Under the pieces are notes generated by a model. That model was not told the DNA's origin and searched no databases. It was given only the letters and a program-made list of their open reading frames with translations. From Ignavibacteriaceae bacterium (GTDB lineage: Bacteria > Bacteroidota > Ignavibacteria > Ignavibacteriales > Ignavibacteriaceae): 41,159 nucleotides of DNA. The position numbers were made by a program, and so were the translations under genes. The stretch lies in contig JANWIS010000040.1 of the NCBI GenBank assembly GCA_025449775.1, positions 1 to 41,159 of the forward strand. The letters are read 5' to 3'. Position 1 is the first letter of the stretch. Every line of letters begins with the position of its first letter. Of the stretch, positions 1 to 7,521 are shown piece by piece.

Positions 1-713
1 GCTTCTCTCTGTGCAACAACCTGAAATGTAAAAGCAATCCCAACTGAAAATATTCCTGCATAAAGTACAGGCAAAGCAGTTGCGATAATGTTTTGGAAAA
101 TAATTGTTTCTGTAATCAATGCAGCCACTAAACTTAAACCAGCACTTACCACAAATTGTGAAAATGCAAGTTGAAGAGGATCAACCCTTGTTGAATAAAA
201 GCCGATAACAAGAATTTGTATTGCCCAGAAAAATGCACCTATCAAAACCAGAATATCACCGATATTTATTTCAAATTTTTCATTCACACTTAGAAAATAC
301 AAACCTATGATTGCAACAACTGCTCCGAGCCAGGTATAAAAATAAGTTTTCTGATTAATGAACAGACCAAGTATTGGAACAAGAATTATATAAAATCCTG
401 TTATGAAACCTGCTTTGCCTGCATCGGTGTAAACCAATCCGGTTTGCTGGAATGTAGATCCTAAAAAGAGTACTATACCCGAAGCTAATCCACCATATAA
501 AAGCTTTTTATCTTTTAATGAAACAAGAAGGATTTCTTTCCCTGATTTTTTTTTTTGGTTGATGAATAAAATAGGAAGTAGAGACAAACTGCCAAGTACG
601 AATCTTGCAGTATTAAAAGTGAATGGTCCGATGTATTCCATGCCAGCACGTTGAGCTACGAATGCGAAACCCCAAATAACAGCGGTAATCAGTAAAAGTA
701 TATTAGATTTCAT
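1..713 (-). CDS. EamA/DMT-family transporter (C-terminus cut by window edge)
   Basis: An inner-membrane permease of the drug/metabolite transporter superfamily; the substrate cannot be told from sequence. I read it by hand from an ATG next to the aldolase gene. It begins MKSNILLLLITAVIWGFAFV and continues through alternating hydrophobic segments. Typical EamA traits are the N-terminal WGFAF and the following PFTFNTARF stretch. About 237 residues are visible of an expected 290-300, so the last helices lie outside the window. It starts 8 bases after the aldolase stop and is probably cotranscribed with the aldolase and proline dehydrogenase, which suggests a metabolite related to their pathway (inference). 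Its coding strand holds a run of 11 A bases (Asn-Gln-Lys-Lys-Lys) near residue 60, and the frame stays open through it. Confidence 0.85.
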   Translation of the reverse strand, partial: MKSNILLLITAVIWGFAFVAQRAGMEYIGPFTFNTARFVLGSLSLLPILFINQKKKSGKEILLVSLKDKKLLYGGLASGIVLFLGSTFQQTGLVYTDAGKAGFITGFYIILVPILGLFINQKTYFYTWLGAVVAIIGLYFLSVNEKFEINIGDILVLIGAFFWAIQILVIGFYSTRVDPLQLAFSQFVVSAGLSLVAALITETIIFQNIIATALPVLYAGIFSVGIAFTFQVVAQRE

Positions 714-721
714 TAAAAATT

Positions 722-1606
722 TTATTCAATCAGTTGAGCTTTTTTCAAAATCATTTTTAGCTCTATCAATTGCGATTCGTTTAGTGGCTCGAGTGGTAAT
801 CTAGGCGGACCACCAAAATATCCCAGCATATCCATTGCTGCTTTTAAGCCAGCAACACCAAATTTTGATGTTACAGCTTTGTTAACGGGAATCATCCTGT
901 TTTGAAGCTCCAATGCTTTTCCAAAATTCTGTTCTCTGAAAAAATTATAAATTTGAACACATTGATCTGGTGCAATATTAGCCAGAGCCAGAATTCCTGC
1001 AACTGCACCACCGGAGAGGGCAGAATACAGAACAGATGCAGTTCCAATAATTAGTTTAAATCCAGTATGAACATTTGCAGCAATCTCGGAAATCCTTGAT
1101 GGATTTTCTGTACTGTCTTTCAATGCAACAATGTTTGGGTGAGAGGCTAGTTCAATAATAGTTTCAGTTTCAATATTGACATTAGTAAATTTTGGAACAT
1201 TGTAGATGATTACCGGAATCATCACACTTTCTGCTACCTTGAGATAGTAATTCAAAAATGTACGATGTTTCATTTCAGATTTAAAAAATGAAGGTGAAAT
1301 TATTAAGGCATAGTTAGCTCCAAATTCAGCCGCTTCATTCGTAAGTGAAATGGTTTCTTTTATTGAATCCAGACCCGTACCGGCTATGATCGTTCGATTA
1401 GTTTGCTCCCTGGTCGTACGTATAATTTTTAATTTTTCTTCCTTTGTAAGAAATGCACTTTCCCCATTCGAACCAAAAAGTACATAACCACTTAGAATTT
1501 TTGTTTCGTACCTCAGAACGTTTTTAATCAATTGGTCGGTTGCAACTTCATCATCAACAAATGGAGTTGTTAAAGGCGGATAAATTCCTTTTAGTATGTC
1601 TGTCAT
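722..1606 (-). CDS. DapA/NAL-family aldolase, resembles 4-hydroxy-2-oxoglutarate aldolase (HOGA)
   Basis: A class I (Schiff-base) pyruvate aldolase of 294 residues, the normal family length. The Schiff-base lysine is K163 in ALKDS and the catalytic tyrosine is Y135 in IIYNVP. The carboxylate loop reads GSNGE (45-49) where true DapA has GTTGE. The C-terminal stretch with FGVAGLKAAMD and GYFGGPPRLPL recalls animal HOGA1, which cleaves 4-hydroxy-2-oxoglutarate to pyruvate and glyoxylate at the end of hydroxyproline breakdown. A separate, canonical dapA lies 2.3 kb away, so a lysine role is unlikely. It follows proline dehydrogenase by 26 bases and precedes the EamA transporter, which fits a proline/hydroxyproline catabolic operon (inference). 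Other 2-keto-3-deoxy acid aldolase activities remain possible. Confidence 0.8.
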   Translation of the reverse strand: MTDILKGIYPPLTTPFVDDEVATDQLIKNVLRYETKILSGYVLFGSNGESAFLTKEEKLKIIRTTREQTNRTIIAGTGLDSIKETISLTNEAAEFGANYALIISPSFFKSEMKHRTFLNYYLKVAESVMIPVIIYNVPKFTNVNIETETIIELASHPNIVALKDSTENPSRISEIAANVHTGFKLIIGTASVLYSALSGGAVAGILALANIAPDQCVQIYNFFREQNFGKALELQNRMIPVNKAVTSKFGVAGLKAAMDMLGYFGGPPRLPLEPLNESQLIELKMILKKAQLIE

Positions 1607-1632
1607 AATATATTATATTTTAGTAGTTAGCT

Positions 1633-2562
1633 TTATTTACTAAATAGATTTTTTAATACAAATCCGATATTTGCAGGTCGTTCAGCGAGACGCCGTACGT
1701 ACCACGGATACCATTGCTTACCATAACTTATTAGTGTTCTGATTTTAAAACCATTATCCGTAAGCTGCTTTTGTTCTGCAGATTTAATTCCATACAGCAT
1801 CTGGAACTCAAGTTGTTTCTTATCAAGTCCGGTTCTTTCAGCCTCTATTTTAATTTGCTCCTGTATGTTAAGATCGTGCGTTGCAAAAGCCACACGAATG
1901 TTTTTATCCTTAATTAGTTGAAGAAGGTATTGGGAAATTTTCATGTAATTTGAATTGACATCTGACAACCTTTTAAACGCTATTGATGGTAGTTCTTTAT
2001 AAGCACCTTTAACTAAACGGATTGATGGATTTATTCTCTCCATGCTTTTTATATCTTCCATAGTCCTGTAAAGATAAGCTTGCAAACACAACCCAATGTT
2101 ATCAAAATTTTCTTTTATCCTTTTATAAAGTGAGATTGTTCTGTTTACATATGAGCTGTCTTCAATATCAATAAACACGTAGTTGTGCAGAAGTTTTGCT
2201 TTTTCTGCAATAGTTGAAAGGTTTTCCAATGTCTTTTCGAATGAGAGGTCAAAACCGACTTGAGTTAATTTCAGAGATATTTCAATATCCAGATTTTCAG
2301 CTTTTATTTTATCAAGCAGAACAAGATAGTGATGTGTGTTATCTTCAGCTTCACCAATCGTGGTAATGTTTTCACCCAGGTGAGTGAGTGTTGTTGGTAT
2401 GTTACGTGATAAAAGTTGTTTTGATGCAAGAAGCACATCTTCTACTTTTTCACCGGGCATAAATCTCTTAACTGCCCGTTGAACAAACTTCATTTTCGGA
2501 ACATGATTTTTCAGCCATTCATTTCTGGATGCCCATAACAAAGTATTTCTGCCTAAACTCAT
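1633..2562 (-). CDS. Proline dehydrogenase (monofunctional, FAD)
   Basis: Oxidises L-proline to 1-pyrroline-5-carboxylate with FAD and passes electrons to the quinone pool at the membrane. The 309 residues match the length of single-domain PRODH enzymes rather than fused PutA. Barrel motifs appear in order: IDIEDSSYV (131-139), QAYLYR (161-166), RLVKGAYKE (182-190), FATHD (226-230), and the C-terminal substrate helix WYVRRLAERPAN (287-298) with the paired arginines R290 and R291 that hold the proline carboxylate. It is the first gene of a probable three-gene minus-strand operon. The P5C dehydrogenase partner is not in the window. The start ATG lies about 60 bases downstream of a strong terminator, so the gene should have its own promoter in that gap. 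Hydroxyproline as an alternative substrate is suggested only by the neighbour. Confidence 0.93.
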   Translation of the reverse strand: MSLGRNTLLWASRNEWLKNHVPKMKFVQRAVKRFMPGEKVEDVLLASKQLLSRNIPTTLTHLGENITTIGEAEDNTHHYLVLLDKIKAENLDIEISLKLTQVGFDLSFEKTLENLSTIAEKAKLLHNYVFIDIEDSSYVNRTISLYKRIKENFDNIGLCLQAYLYRTMEDIKSMERINPSIRLVKGAYKELPSIAFKRLSDVNSNYMKISQYLLQLIKDKNIRVAFATHDLNIQEQIKIEAERTGLDKKQLEFQMLYGIKSAEQKQLTDNGFKIRTLISYGKQWYPWYVRRLAERPANIGFVLKNLFSK

Positions 2563-2639
2563 AACTATATTAAAAAGGGATTTTCAATTCTTGAATTAAA
2601 AATATTCAATTTTAAACAAAGCTCATCAATCAACTTTGT

Positions 2640-2680
2640 AAAAAAAAAGCTAAGAAAAATTAATCCTTAGCTTTTTCTTT
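2640..2680. terminator. Bidirectional Rho-independent terminator
   Basis: GCTAAG at 2649-2654 pairs with CTTAGC at 2666-2671 across an 11-base loop. The stem is extended by flanking A/T runs: A on the left (2640-2648) and TTTTTCTTT on the right. On the minus strand the hairpin ends in nine T bases, so it ends transcription of the upstream membrane-protein gene before the proline dehydrogenase promoter. Confidence 0.8.
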
Positions 2681-2749
2681 ACTGCTTCATATGAATGTAC
2701 TTTTATACAAATGATCTCACAACTGTATATGAATTAATAAACGAGTCAA

Positions 2750-3313
2750 TTACATAACCGGCCACAGCCAGCCGAAAATTCCTCCGGTTAATAATCCGTA
2801 AATTAATCCATCAAACATTGATTTGGAAGTTGCAGCCCAGCTTCGTTTATACCAGATACTATTTTGCATCAATGCAAGACTGTATCCAACGAATGCAGTT
2901 GTACCCGCAAATCTGAAAACGGAAAGATATTCAGCACCAGCCGGAAGTGCTTCACTTGCGATATAAGCAGCGAAAATACCAACGATAATTGAATTGATAA
3001 ACCATAATGTGAGTTCCTTACCCATACCTGGTGTTTTGTTTTCCATTAGAGTTATAAATCCTACTGGACCTTGTTTATATTTTTCTAAAAATTCCGGTGA
3101 CTTCATGTCTTTCATATCTTTTGGACGAGGAAAGTGATAATTGCCGGGTGGAATATTATGTTTTCGTAAATCATCCATCACCTGTTTTTCTGATGAAAGT
3201 CCGGAAAAATCATTTTTATGGTAACCAAGTACCATATGAATAATTGCACTCACAATAAACGTAGCACTGGCTGAAAGCAAAATTGGTAGCCAGAGTGAAG
3301 CTAATGTAACCAT
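2750..3313 (-). CDS. Conserved-looking membrane protein of unknown function
   Basis: I do not recognise a characterised family. The 187-residue product has one hydrophobic helix near the N-terminus (about 8-29), a soluble segment rich in charged residues and proline (31-98, with PPGNYHFPRPKDM), and three closely spaced helices at about 102-120, 130-148 and 166-184. The last is glycine-rich (YGLLTGGIFGWLWP). There is no signal peptide cleavage site or cofactor motif. A GGAG ribosome binding site sits 9 bases before the ATG. The gene lies alone between tRNA-Arg and a strong terminator, so it is probably its own unit or shares the tRNA transcript. The codon usage looks like its neighbours and the frame is intact. 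Confidence 0.8.
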   Translation of the reverse strand: MVTLASLWLPILLSASATFIVSAIIHMVLGYHKNDFSGLSSEKQVMDDLRKHNIPPGNYHFPRPKDMKDMKSPEFLEKYKQGPVGFITLMENKTPGMGKELTLWFINSIIVGIFAAYIASEALPAGAEYLSVFRFAGTTAFVGYSLALMQNSIWYKRSWAATSKSMFDGLIYGLLTGGIFGWLWPVM

Positions 3314-3371
3314 TGATCGACTCCGATTAAATTAAAAAATATTATTTAACCCTCTTTAATAAATATCATTG

Positions 3372-3445
3372 TGCACCCGTAGGGATTCGAACCCCAAACC
3401 TTCTGATCCGTAGTCAGATGCTCTATCCAGTTGAGCTACGGGTGC
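3372..3445 (-). tRNA. tRNA-Arg (anticodon ACG)
   Basis: A full cloverleaf can be folded on the minus strand: acceptor GCACCCG/CGGGTGC, D stem GCTC/GAGC, anticodon stem TCTGA/TCAGA with loop CTACGGA (anticodon ACG, read as ICG after deamination), and T loop TTCGAAT. The discriminator base is A. The CCA end is not encoded. Length is 74 bases. Confidence 0.97.
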
Positions 3446-3458
3446 ATAGTTTACAACA

Positions 3459-3466
3459 CAAATATA
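3459..3466 (-). promoter_or_regulatory. Putative -7 element of the tRNA-Arg promoter
   Basis: On the minus strand this reads TATATTTG, a perfect match to the Bacteroidota -7 consensus TAnnTTTG. It ends 13 bases before the mature tRNA. No TTG is found 20 bases upstream, so only half of the promoter is supported. Confidence 0.4.
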
Positions 3467-3684
3467 AATCAAAATTAATTAATTATTTGAATGCTGATAT
3501 TTATCCAACCAGATTCTAATTTTTGCTTACTTAAATAAATAATGGACTATCATCAGGCTGCATCATTATAATAATTTGCAATTTTAAATTCTCAATTCAG
3601 TATTGTTAATAAAGGATGAGCAATCATTTTACTAAAAAAATATCTCCGTTCTGCTGGCATATAAATTGGCAATCATTGTTTTTC

Positions 3685-3784
3685 GGCAAGAGTATAAGTG
3701 CTCATCGATCATTTTAATTTGTTGAAGTTCAAAGATGCAATGGAATCTTTGAAACTTATCAGTCCGGGGTGAGCCACTCTTGCC
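3685..3784. other. Nested inverted-repeat element, possible structured RNA or decayed transposable element
   Basis: The outer arms GGCAAGAGT (3685-3693) and ACTCTTGCC (3776-3784) are perfect reverse complements. Inside them GCTCA (3700-3704) pairs with TGAGC (3770-3774). Inside that, AAGTTCAAAGAT (3725-3736) pairs with ATCTTTGAAACTT (3745-3757), leaving one bulged A and an 8-base loop. The three helices are coaxial and nested, so the whole 100 bases could fold as one long hairpin on either strand. No T-run follows, so it is not a simple terminator. Confidence 0.5.
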
Positions 3785-3879
3785 ACCGATAATCATTTCA
3801 TAATTTCTGCAGAAACTCCTTTTTGGTTTTACCAATCAATCCTGAAATGCCATCTTAAAATTCTTCCGATTTTTTTTCA

Positions 3880-3941
3880 TATTTTTGAATCAGTGGCTTA
3901 TCAGGTTTTATAATAATTAAAAGCCAAATCATTAAGTAGAG
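3880..3941 (+). promoter_or_regulatory. dapA operon promoter region and ribosome binding site
   Basis: Two overlapping promoter readings are possible. TATTTTTG (3880-3887) matches the Bacteroidota -7 consensus TAnnTTTG but lacks a TTG 20 bases upstream. TTGAAT (3885-3890) with TATAAT (3909-3914) and an 18-base spacer matches a classical sigma-70 promoter. A purine-rich AGAGGA (about 3937-3942) serves as ribosome binding site for the ATG. No lysine riboswitch could be recognised. Confidence 0.4.
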
Positions 3942-3949
3942 GATTTAGC

Positions 3950-4819
3950 ATGTTCAAAGGCGTTGGTACAGCTTTAATAACACCATTCAAACAGGATCAA
4001 TCGATTGACCTCGACTCACTCAAAAAAATTGTTCAGAAACAGATTGAAAGTGGTATTGATGCATTAATAGTTATGGGTACAACAGGTGAATCCCCCGTAA
4101 TTGAATATGATGAAAGAAGAAAAATAATTTCGCTCGTAGTAGAAGAGGCAACGGGTAAAATTCCTGTTATAGTGGGAACGGGAACAAATAATACAAAGAA
4201 GGTAATCGAGAACAACCACCAGGCAGAAGATCTTAAAGCAGATGCGTTGTTGATTGTAAATCCTTACTATAATAAGGGCACACAGGAAAGTTTGGTTGAA
4301 CATTATAAAGCAATTTCAGAAAAAACACATCTACCGATTATTTTGTACAATGTTCCTTCAAGAACAAGTATGAACATACTTCCGGAGACAGCTGTAAGAA
4401 TTCACAAAGAGTGCAAAAATGTTGTAGCAATAAAAGAAGCCTGTAATAACATATCACAAATTGCAAAACTTTTTTCTATTAAGCCTTCAACGTTTACGGT
4501 GTTTTCTGGAAATGATGATGAAACAATTCCTACAATGGCTTTGGGCGGTGATGGAGTGATATCTGTTTTCTCAAATCCATATCCTATCGAAATGAAAAAA
4601 ATTACTGACTCTGTTTTTAGCGGTAAGTTGAATATAGCACAGGAATTTAACAACAAATATTTATCAATGATGAATTCATTATTTATAGAAACAAGTCCAG
4701 CACCGGTAAAGTATGTTATGTCAAAACTTGGACTTTGCGAAAATGTTCTTCGTCTCCCTTTGTTAAAAGCATCCGGAAAAACGGAAGAGCTTCTAGAAAA
4801 AGAAATGAAAAAAATTTAA
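3950..4819 (+). CDS. dapA: 4-hydroxy-tetrahydrodipicolinate synthase
   Basis: Condenses aspartate semialdehyde with pyruvate, the first committed step of diaminopimelate/lysine synthesis, in the cytoplasm. The 289 residues match the family. Visible residues are GTTGES (43-48), the tyrosines of NPYYNK (104-109), Y133 of the catalytic triad, substrate arginine R138 in PSRTS, and the Schiff-base lysine K162 in AIKEA. Together these mark a true DapA, unlike the GSNGE paralogue nearby. It is first in a tight dapA-dapB-dapH-lysC operon, 11 bases before dapB. The start is supported by AGAGGA upstream and the conserved N-terminus MFKGVGTALITPF. Confidence 0.97.
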   Translation: MFKGVGTALITPFKQDQSIDLDSLKKIVQKQIESGIDALIVMGTTGESPVIEYDERRKIISLVVEEATGKIPVIVGTGTNNTKKVIENNHQAEDLKADALLIVNPYYNKGTQESLVEHYKAISEKTHLPIILYNVPSRTSMNILPETAVRIHKECKNVVAIKEACNNISQIAKLFSIKPSTFTVFSGNDDETIPTMALGGDGVISVFSNPYPIEMKKITDSVFSGKLNIAQEFNNKYLSMMNSLFIETSPAPVKYVMSKLGLCENVLRLPLLKASGKTEELLEKEMKKI

Positions 4820-4830
4820 GATCGGTTAAA

Positions 4831-5481
4831 ATGAAATATGGCTTAATTGGTTCAGCCGGAAAACTTGGCAAAGAAGTTATAAATGTCTTTAATGAAAATA
4901 AAAATGAGCTTGTTTTTTCATTCGATGTTGACGGGGAACAATTTAAATCCAAACCTGATATCCTGATTGATTGTTCTCTCCCGGAAGCTTTCGAAGAATT
5001 GATAAACTATGCTGTGAAGTTCAATGTTCCTTTGGTTGTTGCACCAACAGGATTGACTGAAAAAAATCTTCATCAATTAAAAGAATATTCGAAAAATAAA
5101 CCTGTGGTTCAGAGCTTTAACTATTCCATCGGAATCCAAATCCTTCTGGAACTTACAAAGATCGCAAATGATAAATTACCTGGCTGGGATGTTGAAATCT
5201 CCGAAGCACATCATCGTTTTAAAAAAGATAAACCGTCAGGTACTGCAAAAATGATCCAGAATATTTTTAAAGGAAAGGATATTAATACCACATCACTCAG
5301 GTTAGGCAATATTCCCGGTGATCACACTGTCAGCTTTGCTTCACTTGGCGAAGTTTTATCCATTCAACACCGTGCACTTTCAAGGAGAACATTTGCGGAA
5401 GGAATACTTCTAGCTACCGGGTTTGCTGTTAAGAAAGAAAACGGTTTCTTCTCATTTACTGATGTTGTTTTCGGAAAATAA
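4831..5481 (+). CDS. dapB: 4-hydroxy-tetrahydrodipicolinate reductase (short form)
   Basis: Reduces the DapA product to tetrahydrodipicolinate with NAD(P)H. I place the start at MKYGLIGSAGKLG because the dinucleotide-binding GxxGxxG must lie at the extreme N-terminus. A longer in-frame reading adds 32 residues that run back through the end of dapA and look unlike the family. The 216-residue product is a short DapB, lacking part of the N-terminal domain found in the roughly 270-residue enterobacterial enzyme. Active-site motif SEAHHRFKKDKPSGTAK (124-140) supplies the catalytic histidine and lysine, and SFNYSIG (95-101) precedes it. It sits 11 bases after dapA and 24 before dapH. Confidence 0.95.
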   Translation: MKYGLIGSAGKLGKEVINVFNENKNELVFSFDVDGEQFKSKPDILIDCSLPEAFEELINYAVKFNVPLVVAPTGLTEKNLHQLKEYSKNKPVVQSFNYSIGIQILLELTKIANDKLPGWDVEISEAHHRFKKDKPSGTAKMIQNIFKGKDINTTSLRLGNIPGDHTVSFASLGEVLSIQHRALSRRTFAEGILLATGFAVKKENGFFSFTDVVFGK

Positions 5482-5505
5482 TTATTAAAAATCAGATTAA
5501 CCAAA

Positions 5506-6204
5506 ATGGATTCCTATAAAATCATACAAACAATTTCTGAAGCAAAGAAAAAAACTCCGGCAAAGATTTATCTTCAAGGTGAATTGGATAAAATTGATTT
5601 TAGCAAATTAGATTTTTATGGTTCATCTGTTTCAGGAATTCTTTTCTGTGAGCATTCTGATTTTGAAAACTTCTATGCAAGCAATAAGCAATACATAAAA
5701 AAGTTTAAAGTTGAAGTTGACAGAAGAAATTCTGCAATTCCAATGGCTGATCTTACAAAATACAATTGCAGAATAGAACCTGGTGCTGTAATCAGGGAAA
5801 TGGTTGAGATCGGGGATCAATGTGTGATAATGATGGGAGCTGTTTTGAACATCGGTGCAGTGATCGGTGAAAAGACTATGATCGATATGAATGTTGTTGT
5901 TGGCGGAAGAGCAATTGTTGGAAAAAATTGTCACATTGGTGCTGGAACTGTATTAGCCGGCGTTATTGAACCGCCAAGTGCCGATCCTGTTATTATCGAA
6001 GATGATGTTTTGATTGGTGCTAACGCTGTTATTCTTGAAGGAATAAAAGTTGGAAGAGGAGCCGTTGTGGCAGCAGGTTCTATTGTTGTAAAAAATGTTG
6101 AGTCAAATACTGTTGTCGCTGGTGTCCCGGCAAAATTTCTTAAAAAAGTTGATGACAAAACAAAAGCTAAAACACAATTGATGGAAGAGTTGAGGAAATT
6201 ATAA
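5506..6204 (+). CDS. dapH: 2,3,4,5-tetrahydropyridine-2,6-dicarboxylate N-acetyltransferase
   Basis: Acetylates tetrahydrodipicolinate with acetyl-CoA, which commits this organism to the acetylase branch of diaminopimelate synthesis as in Bacillus rather than the succinylase branch. The 232 residues contain an N-terminal mixed domain with the signature DRRNSAIPM (72-80), then a left-handed beta helix of hexapeptide repeats with MIDMNVVVGGRA, KNCHIGAGTVLAGVIEPPSA and EDDVLIGANAV, and a C-terminal helix ending ELRKL. The match to Bacillus DapH is close over the whole length. The stop codon directly abuts the lysC start. The branch also needs an N-acetyl aminotransferase and a deacetylase. Only a candidate aminotransferase (19318-20505) is in the window. 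Confidence 0.96.
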   Translation: MDSYKIIQTISEAKKKTPAKIYLQGELDKIDFSKLDFYGSSVSGILFCEHSDFENFYASNKQYIKKFKVEVDRRNSAIPMADLTKYNCRIEPGAVIREMVEIGDQCVIMMGAVLNIGAVIGEKTMIDMNVVVGGRAIVGKNCHIGAGTVLAGVIEPPSADPVIIEDDVLIGANAVILEGIKVGRGAVVAAGSIVVKNVESNTVVAGVPAKFLKKVDDKTKAKTQLMEELRKL

Positions 6205-7413
6205 TTGCCTCTTATAGTTCAAAAATATGGAGGAAGCAGTGTTGCCGATGTTGATAAGCTAAAAAAAATTGCTGCAATAGTATCGTCTGTTAAAAGACAG
6301 GGGATTGATGTTGTTGTTGTTGTTTCAGCAATGGGAAAAACTACTAATCAGCTTATTGAAATGGCTAAAGCTATTTCTCCAAATCCGCAGAGAAGAGAAA
6401 TGGACATGCTTCTCAGTACCGGTGAAAGAACAACTATGGCACTTCTTTGTATTGCACTTCAGGAAGAGGGAATTGAGTCCATCTCATTAACAGGTTCACA
6501 AGCTGGGATTATTACTGATGATCGTCATAACGATGCTCGAGTAATAGAAGTCAAACCTATTCGAGTATTTGATGAAATTGATAAAGGTAAAGTAGTTGTA
6601 ATTGGAGGATTTCAAGGTGTTAGTTACAAGAAAGATATAACAACATTAGGGCGTGGCGGATCTGATACTTCTGCAGTTGCACTAGCTGCCGCACTTAACG
6701 CAGAAAGATGTGAAATATATTCTGATGTAGATGGAGTTTATACTGCCGATCCGGGAATTATTAAAGATGCAAAACATCTTCCAGAAATTTCTTACCAGCA
6801 AATACAGGAAATGGCAGAAGCAGGAGCGAAAGTTTTAAATGCACAAGCAGTTCAGTTTGCTAAAGAAGCAAAGATAGTGCTTTTTGCAAGAAGTACATTT
6901 AATCCTGGCAAAGAAACTGTGATAAAGGATGTTTTAAAGAAAGAACTCACTGGTGTACTTGCCGTGGTTTATGAAAAAGAAATTAGCCGGATATTTGTGC
7001 ACGATGAGGAAAAATTAGATCTGGTTCTTAAATATCTTGAAGAAAATCAAATTCCGATAAAAGAATTCCAACTGTCGGGAATGGCTGGAGATAAAGGTTA
7101 CAGATGTTCTTTCCTGGTTTCAACAAACAGTATTTATGACTGGGAAAAAATAAAAGAGATTCTTCAGGATAAGATGAGAGATGGAATATATATTAATGAA
7201 AACCTCGGAACACTCTCAATTATCGGAGAAGGATTCAGTAGAAATAATACTGCACTATTAAGCACCTTAAAATTGCTGAACGATAATAAGATAAATTATT
7301 ATGGAGTCAATACAACATCATTCCGGATTTCCATTCTTGTTGAAAAAGATCTACTGGAAGAAGCCGTAAAAATCTGCCACAATTTCTGGCTTGAACCAAT
7401 CCCTTCCATTTAA
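6205..7413 (+). CDS. lysC: Aspartate kinase
   Basis: Phosphorylates aspartate, the first step toward lysine, threonine and methionine. The kinase domain carries KYGGSSVA (7-14) and GRGGSDTSAVALAAAL; the C-terminal 130 residues form a tandem ACT regulatory region that usually senses lysine and/or threonine. The 402 residues equal a monofunctional aspartokinase with no homoserine dehydrogenase fusion. The start is a TTG placed immediately after the dapH stop with zero spacing. It is the only initiator that keeps the conserved N-terminus xxIVQKYGGSS, and a GAGG in the end of dapH can serve as ribosome binding site, so translation is probably coupled. It is the last gene of the dap operon. Confidence 0.96.
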   Translation: MPLIVQKYGGSSVADVDKLKKIAAIVSSVKRQGIDVVVVVSAMGKTTNQLIEMAKAISPNPQRREMDMLLSTGERTTMALLCIALQEEGIESISLTGSQAGIITDDRHNDARVIEVKPIRVFDEIDKGKVVVIGGFQGVSYKKDITTLGRGGSDTSAVALAAALNAERCEIYSDVDGVYTADPGIIKDAKHLPEISYQQIQEMAEAGAKVLNAQAVQFAKEAKIVLFARSTFNPGKETVIKDVLKKELTGVLAVVYEKEISRIFVHDEEKLDLVLKYLEENQIPIKEFQLSGMAGDKGYRCSFLVSTNSIYDWEKIKEILQDKMRDGIYINENLGTLSIIGEGFSRNNTALLSTLKLLNDNKINYYGVNTTSFRISILVEKDLLEEAVKICHNFWLEPIPSI

Positions 7414-7484
7414 ATTTAACTTTCAAATTTGTCTGAAGCTGGATTCTTTTTTATACTGTTTCATAAACTATTTTTTCTATAAAA

Positions 7485-7515
7485 TTGACTAATAATAATC
7501 AGTGAAATAATTTTA
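7485..7515 (+). promoter_or_regulatory. Bacteroidota-type promoter of the outer-membrane barrel gene
   Basis: TTG (7485-7487, within TTGACT) is followed after exactly 20 bases by TAATTTTA (7508-7515), one mismatch from TAnnTTTG. Transcription should start within a few bases of the ATG at 7522, which predicts a leaderless or nearly leaderless message. Confidence 0.45.
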
Positions 7516-7521
7516 TTTGTA

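Larger units (their letters stand above)
3446..3949. other. 504-base intergenic region without a convincing gene
   Basis: The longest gene-free stretch of the window, between divergent tRNA-Arg and dapA. It holds the tRNA promoter element, direct repeats GCAATCATT (3620-3628 and 3669-3677), a nested inverted-repeat element (3685-3784), a perfect 12-base palindrome TTTCTGCAGAAA (3804-3815), and the dapA promoter and ribosome binding site. A 67-codon minus-strand open frame across the element has no family resemblance. It may be a decayed mobile element or a small RNA locus, but neither is shown. Confidence 0.6.

Noticed and set aside
3632..3835. 67-codon minus-strand open frame (MVKPKRSFCRNYE...)
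   Set aside because: It has no recognisable family and lies across the nested inverted repeat. The composition looks random. It is described as part of the intergenic region instead.
3446..3949. Lysine riboswitch upstream of dapA
   Set aside because: The known lysine riboswitch core could not be found by eye. The repeat element present does not resemble it, and the best promoter lies downstream of the element.
4735..4830. In-frame N-terminal extension of dapB back into dapA
   Set aside because: The added 32 residues do not match the family, and the GxxGxxG must be close to the N-terminus. The ATG at 4831 is better.
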